Positions 50,024 through 63,214 are shown, numbered from the stretch's first letter. The stretch: 64,000 nt of DNA from Phascolomyces articulosus (GCA_025677815.1 JAIXMP010000012.1:434001-498000); one strand, 5' to 3'. Notes: a model not told the origin generated them from the sequence alone. Numbers and translations: made by a program.

Positions 50024-51062
50024 ATTTTTTTTTGTGAGAAAGAAAAGGAGAAGAATAAAAATAAAACAGGTTGCTACGCCTTAAAGCTTGAATTTCTAAG
50101 TCAGATAATACACGCAATCAAGACTACTAAAATGTCTAGTATTCTGCGCGCGTTTTGGCGCTGTAATATATCGCTTCCAATTTGGAACCTTTCATTTTTT
50201 CATTTTCCATCCATACTCAATGTCAAGTGTTTAATGAGTTCTTTCGAAGAAGCGTACACATGAAACAGTATATAAAAATAAGATTAAATGAAAATATGCC
50301 TTATAGAAGGTTACAAGGTGGTATTTTTGTTATTTTTGACCCACGAGAAGAATTTAATTTTATGCAATAATTTTTTAAAAAAACCTCTCACTGGCTGGGA
50401 ATTTCTATTAAGTATCAATGGCACTTATTATAACCCAAAACCCAATTCTCATAAACCACACCAAAAGTGAATCTACAACTTCTTTTTTCCTTGTAATTGT
50501 AATACACGCATTTAGTGGGTAGTAATTTTTTTTTTGTCGTGGATCTTTGGTCATTAATTGCTACTTATTCTAAAGCACAACATACATATAATTTCAGATG
50601 AATTTGTCCGCTTTTGCCTGAGCAGCCTAGGAATTACTTTATGCAACAGTTACAAACGGAATGGTTTCCTGTGGCGCAACGCATAGTCAAGGTTCCTGTA
50701 ACCCTCAAAAACAACTTTTAAAAAAATCATGCAGTGTCCTGTATGAGTAACAATATGCTATATATAAAGAATGAAAAAAAAACCAACTGGTGTTATAATA
50801 CCATAATAAACATTATTTACTTAACACTTACTTCTTTGGAACGGGCTGCTGTTACTGGTTTATTTGATTTCAAAAGAATAATCATAACTACTACTACTAC
50901 TACATAGTACGCTGTACCTTATAGTCATCCCGTTCATCATAACTATTCATATTTTTTCTATTTTATAATGTAAGCAAAAACATTTCTATTTTGAGACCCT
51001 ATATTTAGTGAAACTACATTTTATATTAATGACATGATGAACGAATTAAAATAAAACAGAAA
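50024..51062. other. Intergenic, no gene seen
   Basis: Upstream of the second UCH gene. AT-rich; a 62-codon frame at 50182-50370 shows nothing recognisable. A short CTA microsatellite lies at about 50889-50903. Confidence 0.45.
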
Positions 51063-52564
51063 ATGTATATCACCTACGAATACCCACAGTGGACCAAAGA
51101 TGGTTATCGCGGAGTCAAACCTGATTAGCCACCTAATAGAATACTCGAAAGATTGCCAAGACCTAACTTCATGCCTACCAAACTTGTTCGTTCCACCGAC
51201 ATGAAGGTGATCGATGGCTCTCAAGTGAACGAAAGATATTGCGCACTGTATTACTCATGGAATCAATCTGGAGACAGCTACTATGGCTCCGTTCGTGATA
51301 CATGTGTACGGATTGATAATGATTATTACAAGATTATTTCTACTTCAACATGTGTCATAGGTTCTAAAGAAGAAAGAAAAAAGAAAAAAAAAACCGAAAA
51401 ACTCGCATCAAGATACAAAACGTCAAATTTGAAGACATTATTCAACAATTATGTTAATAATTCAACATCAAATACATATGGTACAACCAAATGTGCATCA
51501 ACCAGGACAACAAGAACGTAAAACAACAGGAAATACGTAGCATCATCATATTTACAGTAATGCTTACTACACTATCGCACTTGTTCCTGAATTTCAGTAT
51601 TGGGAAACTCCAATAAAAGACTTTTCTATGGAAATTACCATCGAGGGTATTGAATACAAAGACAAGCATTTTATCAATATATTGTTAGCTAAATTTGCTA
51701 TCAGTAAATCCGAATGGTCTGAACGTTTATGGACTTTGGAAGAAGCAATAGAGTCAAAATAATTGCTGTTTGTTGGTCGAAATGTACACATTTGGGGCAA
51801 AAGTGCATTGACAGATCTTTTTTGTAAAAAAAAATAGCCGCGCCACTTGAAACATTTGATGTTCGCCAAACTCTATATCATGCACATAGACGAACAAGCA
51901 CCAAGCAGCACGTTCGAGTCCTTGCCCTTGTTAATCTTTTCCCTGATATTGTCGACAAAATCAAGATTGATTATAACCAGTCAATACAAGATTTGATGGT
52001 TCACTTTTACGGTTTTTTAGCCAAAAAAATCTCAGTATATTGATGTTTCAAAAATTAAAAGGAAATACCCAGTTGCTAATTCAAAAATACTGATTTCTCA
52101 CCATCCTGGACCGGTTTTCATGAGGAACATACATTCGACATCGAATAAATGACCACTAGTTCCTCTCAAAATAATATCAAGTAACCGGGAGGATATTGGA
52201 AGTGACATGCACTTATATTAGCAACGACCAGGTTATCTATACTGCTTCTTTTGCAATACGAAAGGAGCATGTGCGACAGATACCTTCCAGTCATGAAAAA
52301 GAAAATCTCTATTTGGGCATGATTTATGTTTTGCCTGGGACAGATATTGAAATGGTCATACCTTTTTGGGAGTTTCGTACGAGAGTTTTCGCGACCGGTG
52401 TGTTCGTGGTGACATCAAAAGAACTCCGTACATTATCAAGATTTATGAATATAAAGATGAATGTGCTATTCTTTCATTCTTTTACCAATACCGGGAATGA
52501 AAAACTGATCGATTTCGAATTAACAGAAGATATGGATGATCCTTTTACACATTATATACAGTAA
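51063..52564 (+). pseudogene. Decayed HET-domain-like gene
   Basis: Pieces in order: MYITYEYPQWTKDGYRGVKPD (stop), then PRPNFMPTKLVRSTDMKVIDG and RYCALYYSWNQSGD; then in another frame VKFEDIIQQLC, two stops, KYIWYNQMCINQDN; then AYYTIALVPEFQYW and SEWSERLWTLEEAI; last a 122-codon frame at 52196-52564. The W-x-(D/N)-Q-x-C-I-N-Q-D core followed by an IYSNAYYTIALVP-type strand and a RLWTLEEA motif is the HET domain layout (heterokaryon incompatibility in ascomycetes; HET-like proteins of unknown role in Mucoromycota). Several stops and shifts show it is dead. Its last codons meet the left end of the TIR element at 52561. Confidence 0.6.
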
Positions 52565-53464
52565 TAGAAATTAAATTTGGCCATTCAAAATTAAAATGGT
52601 CCACCGAGCTGAAAATGAGCCCCAATTCTCAATTTGAGCCACTGCACACAAATCGAGCATATTGAACGTATCTTTACCTGCTTTAAAGCGAAATTGAATT
52701 TGAGCCAAGAGGGATGCAGCACGATTCTGAAACATAAAATATAGGATGGATATATTATTTCACTGAATATCATAAATGATTGGTCGAACAACATTGCTTC
52801 AAAAGAGATGAATGATACCAATAATTATACATATTATGCTTTATTTTGTATTATGTAGATAGAATGCTCATTGGTCTCTCTCTCTAAAAAGTGCATGTGT
52901 ATATCAACCAGAAAGTATAACGTGGTTAGGGTTAAATTTTTTTTTACCGAACCCCCACCCCCCCAATTCGCAAAATGAAAAGGCATCACAATCTTTTACA
53001 TATAATGAATGAAATACAGGATTTTTCGTTCGTTCCGGACATGAACCTTCAGGTTTTCCGCTTAGAAAGGTGATTTTATTTACTTAAAGCGCAAAGTCAT
53101 TCGCCTTTAAAAATGACATTGTTCACTTATGTGGGTAAAGTTATTCGGGAAAGATATTTTTTATTCGTAACCAGAGTTAACCTGTTTTTGGCGTTGTTAC
53201 ACCTGCACTTAGTTACGAAAAACCTCCATTTTATAAGCAAGCAAGCCCAGCAGTAGGTGTAAAAGAGAAATTTTGTAAATAGACCTACTGTTATTTTTCC
53301 AGCAGTGGGTTTTAATGAAGGTCTAAAATAAATGAGTTGTAAAAAAAAGTTCCAAAAGCTGCTTATTTGCACACCCACACAGAAGGGGTGTAATTATTTT
53401 TGTTCGTTCCATTTCCTTATTCGGATAACTTTTTTTATTACTACTTTTTTGTTTATTTGTTAAA

Positions 53465-54469
53465 ATGACTCCTAAAACTTCTCCAAAGTTACTGACTCAG
53501 GTCCTCATCATGGCAAGAATTTTCTTTCCCATGAGGATAAACAACACTGTGCTTCTTGGCTTGAAAATTCAACATGCCTGCTCTATTAAGGACAATGAAA
53601 AAAAATTCGCAACTCACTGGAAAGAGGTGACAGATCACTATAATAGTGAAAGAAAAAGTGAAGTTGAAGCATTCAACGAAAAGACTGGTCGCAATGATCA
53701 GGCTAAATTCCGTTAGTTGGATGCACTAAAGGTCGTTGGAAGATGACTCATCCTGCAGTATCTAAGTTTTGTGGCTACTTTGATGGTGAGAAAGGTATTG
53801 AACATAGTGGTTGGGCTGAGGAAGATTATGTAAGTTCTCATTCCTATATTAGTTATTAAATATATTATTCGTGAAGTCATATCAATTAGTAATAAACTAA
53901 AATTATATATTATTTGTATTGGTTATAAAATGAATTTGTTTTCAATCTGGGAATATCATTATGGTAAAAAAAAAAAAAAAAAAAACTTAGATGGAAAACA
54001 AGGATTCGTTTTTTTTATTTTAGAAAGAAGTACTCGTCAAAAGTGAAAAATGGGGAACTTATTGGGATGTCCAAAAAAAAAAGTAGAAAGAAGGTGGAAA
54101 GCATAAGGCAATTGCCAATAATGATGAAGCATGTCCGATTGGTACAAAAATGGCGAAAGATGAAGAATATTGACGTCGCAAATTAGAAAAAAAAGTGTAA
54201 CAAGGATCATAAGGCGATGAACAAGCAACTCGAGATCAACTGTGAACGTCTTCAACTTAGGAGACAGTGGAGATTTTATGCAGATAGATCTCACTGGTAT
54301 AGGCGAACAAGAACGCTCGTATTTTCAAACGCTCAAAGACGACGTTTTTAAAAAAAAGAGAGAACAACTTGCCAAATATAGTGAGGCACAAAACAATCTT
54401 ATTAATAATGTAGTTATTGTAGAAGGGTGTGATAATGGAAGTGGTAGTGAGACAGAAAATGAAGAATAG
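53465..54469 (+). pseudogene. Trihelix/Myb-SANT-like transposon-associated protein, broken
   Basis: Starts MTPKTSPKLLTQVL at 53465 and runs 83 codons with ATHWKEVTDHYNSERKSEVE. After a shift it continues GCTKGRWKMTHPAVSKFCGYFDG (53720-53785) and, past an intron-like gap with GTAAGT at 53829, KEVLVKSEKWGTYWDVQ. A separate 75-codon frame at 54242-54469 reads IDLTGIGEQERSYFQTLKDDVFKKKREQL and ends acidic. The order LK-x-RW-x-x-x-x-x-V-x-KF-x-G then a coiled tail is that of trihelix/NAM-associated proteins that accompany some DNA transposons. Several breaks make it non-functional. Confidence 0.5.
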
Positions 54470-54865
54470 ATAATAGAAAAAGAAAATAATAATTATATAT
54501 ATATATAAAAGGTCAAGTTAAGTTAGTGAGGGGGAATACAACACAAAAATGTATAAAAAAAAAGGAAATAAGAAGATAGGAAGAAAAGAAAGCTATTCTT
54601 CTTCTTAACCAAAATAGTTCCATAAGTTGCAGATGAGAGCATAAGAAGGAAGAGGAGATTCTAAATGAAGATAATAGCATGGGAGTTGGGGTGGATGGTC
54701 TCTAAAAGTGTAATAACTTTACTATGAAAGATATAGTTTTTTTTAAGAGATATAGTCTCATATTTGCGCAACTTGTCTGTAGCTGGTAGCTGGAGAGAAT
54801 GAGATAAAGTTCACCTTTTAAGGTATATAGGTTAAAGACTAGAAGTTGGTATAGGTTTACTTATA

Positions 54866-55053
54866 TAAGATTGATACCATCTTGTAGGTGAGGTAGTAGA
54901 GCAACGATACATTCTTCTTTAAGTGTGAGGCCAGTTGTTAAGGCTTTTTGTTTGTCATCTGTGGATTTGAAATAAACATCTGTAAGGAGTTGACAGTTTT
55001 TGATGTAATAAGTGTTTATTGCCCATAGATTGCCAATTTGTTGGTAAATGATA
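54866..55053 (-). pseudogene. LINE-ORF1-like fragment
   Basis: An open minus-strand stretch of about 62 codons containing GNLWAINTYYIKNC, DVYFKSTDD and GLTLKEECIVALLPHLQDG. The mix resembles the N-terminal part of ORF1-type proteins of fungal non-LTR elements, but I cannot confirm this by eye. A second minus-strand scrap at about 56420-56300 (GEPSTSSNIQMETEAENP then RPSYSWLW before a stop) could be the tail of a similar ORF. Confidence 0.3.
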
Positions 55054-55530
55054 TCTTTAATATTATCTACTTCCCCTCCAGAGGCTCATGGCACTTTTAC
55101 CCCAGGTCCAGACGTCCCTTTGCCTACTCTTGGTGATATCCCTAGTTTCCTTAGTTCTGATTCCCATGGTACAACAGAATTGTACGCTCCTCTCTCATAT
55201 ATTATTAATTATACTAGATCATTTAATCCTTCTAATAATATCACTCATGGTCTACTTTAAATTTACTATTCTTATAACGCACAATCCAAATGATGCAATC
55301 AATATTCCGATATTACACCATAATGTATAAGTTGTGATAGTCCTTCTATGATGAGCATTTTCTTATAAATAGAGAAACTATTTTATCTTAATAAACTCAA
55401 TTGAATTATTTTTGGGTCTCGTTGACTTATCTCATCTCCTATTTTATTCTTTTTTATTGATTGATTTTCTCTGATACAGCAATGATGTTTAATAACTGGT
55501 TATTTATGAAAGAATAATGAATCTATCAGA

Positions 55531-56273
55531 TACAGGTTTTTTTTTATAAGTTGACCGTAGGGTTTTTATAATCGTGAATGTGTTTTTTGAAATCGTGATG
55601 GTGGCTCTTTTTTTCATATAAAAAGTTTTTTATTTTCGCGCCAATGTTTTTTTTACTTTCACGCTTAGCGTTTTTAATTTTCACACCAACATTTTTTATT
55701 TTCACGATTAACGTTTTTTATTTTCATGCTCAACAATTTTTATATTAGCGCCTAATACTTTTAATATCTATACTATAGTTTTTAATATTCATGCATTTTT
55801 TAATAAGAGTTCGTGGTTAAATTTTTTTGAATTCACGGCTGACATATGGTATGTTTGTGCAGATTATTTAGGAGTGCTCCGTGGATTATGTGATATTTAG
55901 TGGGATTATTATACTGTAAGTATGAACACACCATATGTCAGCCATGAATTCAAAAAAATTTAACCACGAACTCTTATTAAAAAATGCATGAATATTAAAA
56001 ACTATAGTATAGATATTAAAAGTATTAGGCGCTAATATAAAAATTGTTGAGCATGAAAATAAAAAATGTTGGTGTGAAAATTAAAAACGCTAAGCGCAAA
56101 AATAAAAAAAAACATTGGCGCGAAAATAAAAAACGTTGAGCATGAAAATAAAAAAACATTGGTGTGAAAATTAAAAACTTTTTATATGAAAAGAAGAGCC
56201 ACCATCACGATTTCAAAAAACATAATCGTGATTATAAAAACGCTATGGTCAACTTCTTATGAAAAAGCCTGTA
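55531..56273. repeat. Foldback palindrome with ~330-base arms
   Basis: The arm 55531-55858 is repeated inverted at 55921-56273 around a ~62-base loop. Each arm holds several imperfect copies of a ~20-base unit of the type CGTGAAAATAAAAAACG/CACCAACATTTTTTATTTTCACG. The arms differ at a modest number of positions plus two extra unit-length segments in the right arm. It is inserted inside the TIR relic. There are no coding frames. Confidence 0.85.
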
Positions 56274-57042
56274 TTAGCATGGTTCACCACAGCCAAGAGT
56301 AAGAAGGTCGAGGTTGTAAAGAATGTAGAGTGGGATTCTCTGCTTCTGTTTCCATTTGTATATTGGATGAGGTTGATGGCTCTCCTAAAGACTGAGCGCT
56401 GGTTTGCCTAGGCTAACAATTGTTTGGTTTAAGCTAGGCGTTCTTATAATTCAATAGTTTGTTCACTTGGAGTCATATTTATGCAGTGCTGACCGAGTGA
56501 GAAAGAAGATAAACAATGAACATAAGCTTGATGTCTAGCTGACAAAGTACTACTAAAATCACCAGAAAATTTACGTGTGCAGATTCAGATTTTTTCATGC
56601 GTAGGAAGAGACTTGTTTATATGGATATGTGCCTACGAATACTACTGAAAGCTTCTTAAATGTTTATAACTATTCTCAAAAAAATATTAAAGAAAAATGT
56701 CTACCAGGTGCTATACATATATATAATTATACTCTTTGTGTGTAAATGGTATCTTCTCTATATAACTTATTTCATTGCGGATAAACAAATATAAAAATCT
56801 AGTACGATGAGTCAATACATTAGAATAAAATAAAAAAGTATAGTATACACATTCTATATTTTATATGTTTCAGAATCATACAATATCCCTCTTGACTCAA
56901 TTCATTTTTATTTGAAGCTAGTAAAAGGTTCATTTAATATAGCCGGATTTCAACTCAATGGCTCAAATTGAGAATTATGGTTCGCTTTCAGCTTGATAGC
57001 CCATTTTAGTTGTTTTGAATGGCCAAATTCAATTTCCATCAC

Positions 57043-57414
57043 TCTAACTGTAATGCTTACTGGTTTTTTTTTTTTTTTCAAGATAAAAATCATTCCTCAG
57101 AAGTATACTGTCCGATCATCAAAAAAGCAAGAGAAAAAAAATATTTATAAAGCAATTGGTTTCTGTAAAATGATAGTAGCTGGGCCCGATATTTGCTACA
57201 TTAGAAACTTACCAGAACAAACATTTTGAAGTCCATAAAAATATTATTTTACATCAAAGAGATATAAACTAACATTTATTTATATATTAGAAATAGGAAT
57301 TCATGTAAGTTTGAAATTATAAAATGGCTACTTACGTACTGTTCTTATTTGAGTGTTACATTGTTTTCATATATAAAATAATAAATAACTTGGATTTAGC
57401 TACAAGTGATATTG
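57043..57414. other. Spacer, nothing seen
   Basis: A short stretch between the TIR relic and the F-box relic, AT-rich. Its one 78-codon frame spans the TIR end and is not coding-like. Confidence 0.45.
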
Positions 57415-58907
57415 CTACATATAATATACTACTTCATAGTTGATATGCTTCCTTTTTGAAAGTTGCTTGACGACCGTATTGTTTTCAAAAACAAATGGAC
57501 AAGCATAAATGCTTATACGCTTGAGAAGGACTGTTTTTTGAATCAGGGAAATGATTGAGTAACAGACTGTATTCTTTAGCGCTGACAATCGAATAACAAT
57601 AATAAGAGCATCTTGTAAAGGCTCAGCAAGAGTAATGGCGTGCCTATCATCGCATGCATTCAAACTACTAAGCCATACATGGGTTATTTAACTTATTGAA
57701 AGCTTGTGGAAAAAATTCTCAAGTCCTTCACCAGAAACTTTCGTTGAGCTACTAAAAATATTGATGTCCATCGATGTTTTTATATCAGATAATGCATTCA
57801 ATAATTTGTCAGTGAGTATGTGATTGTTACTGATCTATCAATTAATATTTCTAGATCATCTTCAATATCGCCTAATTTCAAATGAATCATTATATACATC
57901 AATTATGGAAGGCTTCGGAAGGTATCAAGTATATTCTTCAACATGATGATGCTGTTGGATGAAATTATAGTTCTCATAGATATGATATCTAATTTCAATT
58001 TAGTTCAATTGTTGTCTATTCGTTGAACAGCATTTGAAAACAATGGCGTTGCTTCCCACTCAGTCATATGCACTTTTGCGACTTTTGTATAATAATAAAA
58101 CGTGTTAAAAAAAGAAAGAGGATTTTTGTTTATATCATATATAGAGAATATTGGCCAATAAGACAAAATAACTATTACCTATTATTTGAAAAGATCTTAT
58201 ATTACTAAAATATCATTTATTTATCGCCTCGATGAATCTAGCAGCAGTACTATTGTTCTTTGTATTAAGGCTGAGATGATGAACATTGCCAGCAATCGAA
58301 GGTATGATATTGGATATCACTTGATTAGCGTCCGTATCTCCACCATACATCTTCAAAGTAAGCCATGCCATTGGACATCCCAATATTGTCTCACGCCATG
58401 CTTTTGAGAGTGACAAGCAAACTGTCTAAGATTCCTGTCCAGTTCAGCAAAAATATGATCGGATAATTCGGCTGATAGAATGGACATAAAGTTGATCCGC
58501 TTGTCATTGGATTCCATAGCCATCTCTCTCCTTTTAGCAAGTTCTTGGTGATATTGTTGTTGCTGGAAAATGTAGTTGTTATTGTTTGAAAGAGTGACAT
58601 TTTGTAACGCTGTTTCGTATGTTATGACAGCCTCCCGCTGCTGGCCTTGTATAGAATAAAGCCGCCCCAAATGTTTATACCCTGCCGCTAAATCAGGTGC
58701 TATTGAAATCACCTCCTCTGCATCACTTATGGTTTCCTCATGTGGACACAATCTGTAAAGACTGTGTATACGATGATCAAGAACTTTGAATATCAATGAC
58801 CGTTTGATCAGTTCAATGGCTGAGGACGCGGATTCAACGATGCGCTTATAAACTTGATTGCTCATTGCATGGCCAATTTCAGAGAAAGAAATGATGACTG
58901 GATCCAC
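57415..58907 (-). pseudogene. TPR/F-box protein gene, frameshifted
   Basis: The first frame (58907-58353) gives 184 codons: IVESASSAIELIKRSL, a TPR pair with DAEEVISIAPDLAAGYKHLGRLYSIQGQQREAVITYETAL, then the F-box start RINFMSILSAELSDHIFAELDR. Near 58410 the frame shifts by one base, and the F-box end follows in the next frame (SLSKAWRETILGCPMAWLTLKM) with NVHHLSLNTKNN to a stop at 58213. A further LRR-like frame lies at 57663-57415. A one-base change explains the first break; the lower part is more worn. N-terminal TPRs before the F-box are usual for the large mucoralean F-box family. Confidence 0.68.
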
Positions 58908-60993
58908 ATTCAGATTGGCACGATGGCGATAAGTTTGTTGATACGTAGGGAGTGGAAGCCATTATAAAGCCAAGTTGATGTAAAAAAATGTGACCATAAG
59001 TAGAAGAAACTAACTTTTATTCGTTCGGTGAAAAAAATAAAAGTTTAATCCACGCTTAACAAAATTATGCTTAAATTCCCAAAGCCCGCCAATTATTCAC
59101 ATTATAAATTTAACAACAGTCTGAAATATATATATAGAAAGAGCAAAACACCAAGCTAAGCGTTTATTATAGAGTAAGAGACTATAATTACAATTATATA
59201 ATAACTATATAGCAATAAAAAAGATGTTGTGTTGAATATATTAGTAAGCCTTTCCTATCCGCAATACGTACATTATCTTTTCTTTTTATTATAATCACCT
59301 CTTCTTTGTAGTATGAATATTAGTATGATATGTATGTAAAAGATTTGTATAATGGTTCAGAGGGCAACAATGTACCTATATTAAAATAGATATAAAAGTT
59401 TTAGTATATAAACTGTTTGATGATGCAATATCTTATTCTTTCTAATAGAAAAATCAACCGTACTTTGACCTTTTTTTTGGTATGTATAGAACGAACAGCT
59501 TCTCGTATAAATGAATAGAAATGAAACAGGTCGGGCGTGTATCTTTATTAAAAGTAGATGACGAAGTCCTCATTACCCATAGTCTTCGAATCTTTCAGGT
59601 CGCCAAGTCATTATCTGCTCTTAATAAAGCGTACCACTCGGCCCGAGTCATTTCTACTCACAAATACACTGTCATTTTTTTTTGTTCCATTTCATCTATA
59701 TAGATACGTTACAATTGGGTTAAAAAAAGTTCGTTTCTTCCATGGTTATTGGATTATAAAAAAGAAAATGTAAACTTACTATAGAGATGGGTTTTTTTTT
59801 GTTGTGTGATAAGTATATGCATGGTAAGGTTCCATTTTCGCATATTTTTTTTGGGGTTCTTTTGCCATTTCTATAATAAATACAACATACATAAACCAAA
59901 ATAATAAACAGTTAGCAATTGACAAGTGCAAATCGTCCATAATAATACTAGTTGTTATATTTACCGGGTCAAAAGTTTTGTAGTTTGCTTCTTGGTGTTT
60001 TGCCCTTTCTTTTTTTTTTTTTTTGCTATAAAAATATGTTATTTTTTACATGGAAGATGTTTTTGTTTTGTTTTTGTTTTTGTATCTGTTATATTTTATT
60101 TTTGTTATACCCTTTTTTTGGAGTGTTGTTGTTGTGCATTGCTCTGTATGTATAGATATTGCTGCTGTATTCTTGACAGTCAACCCCTCGCGTTTTGTTT
60201 GTTTGCGGCTGTTGTTATTGTAGCTGTGTACAGTACTCCAAAAAATATGTTGTTTTTGTAGCAATTATATTTGTACATCCATATGTATATATAAATATAT
60301 AAATATATGTGTAGATATATGTATAAATATATGTATATGTCTTTGTGTGTTTTGAACTGTTGAAAATCATTCCATTTTTTTCTCTGACAAATGTTGAAGA
60401 TGATCAAGATGGTTTTTTTGTTGAACAAAAGCGAGTGATGGGGTTGGCTGTTTTTTGTTTTTTTTTTCTCTCCTCCTTTCTTTCTCTCTCTCTCAACCTC
60501 ATTCTTTCGTTGCGTATTGGAACCGCACGGAACGGAAAAGGTGCATTTACTCGGCTAGCCTGGAAAATCTCTGGGTCAAGTAGACATACTTTGGCTTCAG
60601 GAACAACTACTCCAGTGAGAAACAAGATAAGAGATTTGAAGAAAGACTTGACATAGCCCTTGCTCGCCATACTATAGCCAAAGAAAGAGATACAGAGAGA
60701 GTATGAATTGTACACTTTCAACTCTTGGATTCTGCCGTGAAGAATGGTGCTAGTGGAGAGTTCTTGTGATGCAAGTAGTTGATGGGAACGAGGTAAAATG
60801 AAGTGCATTTGCGACTGAGATACATTTTTCCTCCTTTCTCTTTGTGCTTGTATATGCCAATCGATAATAAAAGCATATTACAATAGCCAAAGACCAAGTA
60901 CCTCTTGGAATGTATATAAATAACAAAAGACATTGGACCAATTCTTGTAGCTGGCCGTCCATCATCCGCTGGTCTTGCTGAATCTAATACAAT

Positions 60994-61041
60994 GATAACA
61001 GTTTTCCATTTTCTCAATTGAGAAAATGAGAAATTGTTATC
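60994..61041. repeat. 48-base near-perfect palindrome (copy C)
   Basis: GATAACA...TGTTATC centred on CAATTG. It is the counterpart of the 40-base hairpin at 11061-11100 in copy A. Confidence 0.85.
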
Positions 61042-62644
61042 ATCATTGCGAGAAATAAAAAGTATATATAATAGTAAGTAACAGCTATCGTTTTTAACCA
61101 ACACTTTAACATTGCGATTATATAATTGTCTTTTTTGAGTAAAATAAAAACTTACCTCAAATTTTTAATTTTGATCCACTTGTTTCCACGCGAAGAAGAA
61201 AATAGAAAATGCCTCTTGTTATTCATACACACCCAAAAGGGACTTGATCCTTGACTATTGTAATATGCTCCTATTACCAACTGGCATATACAAGCACAAA
61301 GAGAAAGAGAAAAAAATGTACCTCAGTCGCAAATGCACTTCATTTTACCCCTAATTATTCCCACCAACTACTTACACCACAAGAACTCGCCACTAGCACC
61401 ATCCTTCACGACAGAATCCAAAAGTTGAAAGTGCACAACCCATACTCTCTCTGTATCTCTCCCTTTGACTATAGCATGGAGAACAAGAAACCATGCCAAG
61501 TCGATCCCCAAATCACTTACCTTGCTCCTCACTGAAGAAGTTGAACCATCCACCAAAGCATGCCTACCGGACCCAAACAAGCGCGACCTGAAGATGCCAA
61601 AAAGGCCCGCTTCTCTGATCCAGTCCTATTATTATTTTTTAGATTAATAAAAAAAATCATTATAAAGAAGAAGAAAAGGAATATACAACAAAATAATAGA
61701 ATCTGATTACATACCAGCTGGCACGATGGCCAGCGACTATGCTGAAAAGGCAGCGGAGCAAAACTTCAAAACTTGGAATTATGGTAAAAAAAAACCTATA
61801 CATTAAATGAATAAAAGACACACCATATTATTAATATAATAATTGAGAATATATCATAACTGTTGGTAATAAGAATAACGTACCACCAATGGCACAACGG
61901 CCATGCTTGTCGCCGGGAGGGCAGCAAAACAAAAAGGAACAAAAAAATCAAAAAAAATCAAACTATAAACATTTATAACCAAAGAAATATTAGTAAATCT
62001 GTTTTTGTATAATAATATTCATTGTAAAGACGTGTAAATAATGCTGTCACTGCTTACCTCTATGGGGTATAAACAAAGGTATAAACAAAGGTATAAAAAA
62101 AAGGTATAGAAAAAGGTATAGAAAAAAGGTATATAAAAGGGTATATAAGAAGAGGCATAAGAAAGGGTATAAGAAAGGGTATAAGAAAGGGTATAAGAAA
62201 TAGGTCCTATAATATATATAAAAAAATAGCATGTTAGTTTTCATGTCGTATGGTATTTTAATACAAATCAACGTAATTAAAGAGGTTTATGTAGAACGGC
62301 ACTTACCAATAATTATATATAATAAAAAGAAGAAAGAAGAAAAAGAAAAGGAAGAAAGAAAGTACGATATTATTTTTTTTGGGTTTTGATTTTTTTTGAT
62401 TTTTTTGTTGCTTTTATACTGCATTTTACTGCCATGTTTTTTGAGAGGGGTTTTTCTATGAGTTATGACTTTTTTTTTTGGTGGTTTTTTTTTGGATTTT
62501 TTGTGTTGTACGAAAAGAACCTGTTATGCAAATTATGCAGATCAGAAAATTACCATAAAAAATAGTATGATTAGTAAAACCATACTTTTTACTAATTGTT
62601 TTTTTAGTAGCATTCATTCATAAAAAATAAATAGAAATGACTTA

Positions 62645-63214
62645 CTAAAGAGAGAGAGAAGAAAAAGCTACTGCCAATTCGTCAATTGGCGTCTTAAGAG
62701 AAAGGGAAGAGAAAAGACCTACCAATTCGTCAATTGGATCGTCAATGTGCATTAGATGAATTTCCATAGAATCATGCCATGTTGGCATGACCTGATGTGC
62801 ACGTCGAGCTCGGTGGACTGAAACGTCCGTCCAAGCGCGTCGCACGGGCATCACCAATGGAGATTTATTTTTTGCCATGAAGACATCTTTTGCAATGCCA
62901 CAGTAAGATGAACGCTCAATTGAACGAACTTCTTGGCGTGCAGGAAGAGCTCGGGGCATTGGTGTAGCTGCTACTACAACCGGAGTCGTAGACAACACTA
63001 CAGTTTGTTCTGGGAGGACGCAAGGCTTAAGAGCTAAAGCAATTTGTTCAAGAACAACTTCTGCATACTTTGCTCTGTACATGGCCATGGTCGCTTCGAT
63101 TGAAGGTGGGTACCAAAAACGGAACCACACCAACTTTAATTGTTCAATTGCCCATGGCAAAACAATGAACAGGAAAAAAAGAAGTGCAATGAAGTCAGAG
63201 TAAGTGGTGATCAT
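62645..63214 (-). CDS. Element ORF, small membrane protein (copy C, intact)
   Basis: 189 residues from an ATG, no stop inside. Seen: a single strong membrane segment at about residues 8-28 (FIALLFFLFIVLPWAI), a basic WFRFWYPP turn, a variable middle, VRRAWTDVSVHRARRAHQVM, and at the end DELVGLFSSLSL twice (a 16-residue direct repeat with PIDELVG/PIDELAV). The last codons run straight into a GTAAGT donor, so the stop TAG overlaps the splice site. The copy A/B frame is longer at the N-terminus but shares the membrane segment, Arg-rich part and LSL ending. Retaining an intact frame in a diverged copy suggests past selection. Function unknown. Confidence 0.5.
   Translation of the reverse strand: MITTYSDFIALLFFLFIVLPWAIEQLKLVWFRFWYPPSIEATMAMYRAKYAEVVLEQIALALKPCVLPEQTVVLSTTPVVVAATPMPRALPARQEVRSIERSSYCGIAKDVFMAKNKSPLVMPVRRAWTDVSVHRARRAHQVMPTWHDSMEIHLMHIDDPIDELVGLFSSLSLKTPIDELAVAFSSLSL

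Larger units (their letters stand above)
52561..57042. mobile_element. 4.5-kb DNA transposon relic with ~80-base terminal inverted repeats
   Basis: The left end 52561-52642 and the right end 56959-57042 (inverted) align over about 80 bases with roughly four of five bases equal. Shared parts are GAAATT.AATTTGGCCATTCAAAA, AAAATGG, AGCTGAAA and AATTCTCAATTTGAGCCA. Inside: a plus-strand trihelix-like ORF relic (53465-54469), minus-strand LINE-like scraps (about 54866-55053 and 56300-56420) and a foldback palindrome (55531-56273). No transposase core was recognised; target duplications are not clear. The trihelix/Myb-like protein is a companion in PIF/Harbinger-type elements, which suggests but does not prove that class. 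Confidence 0.55.
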
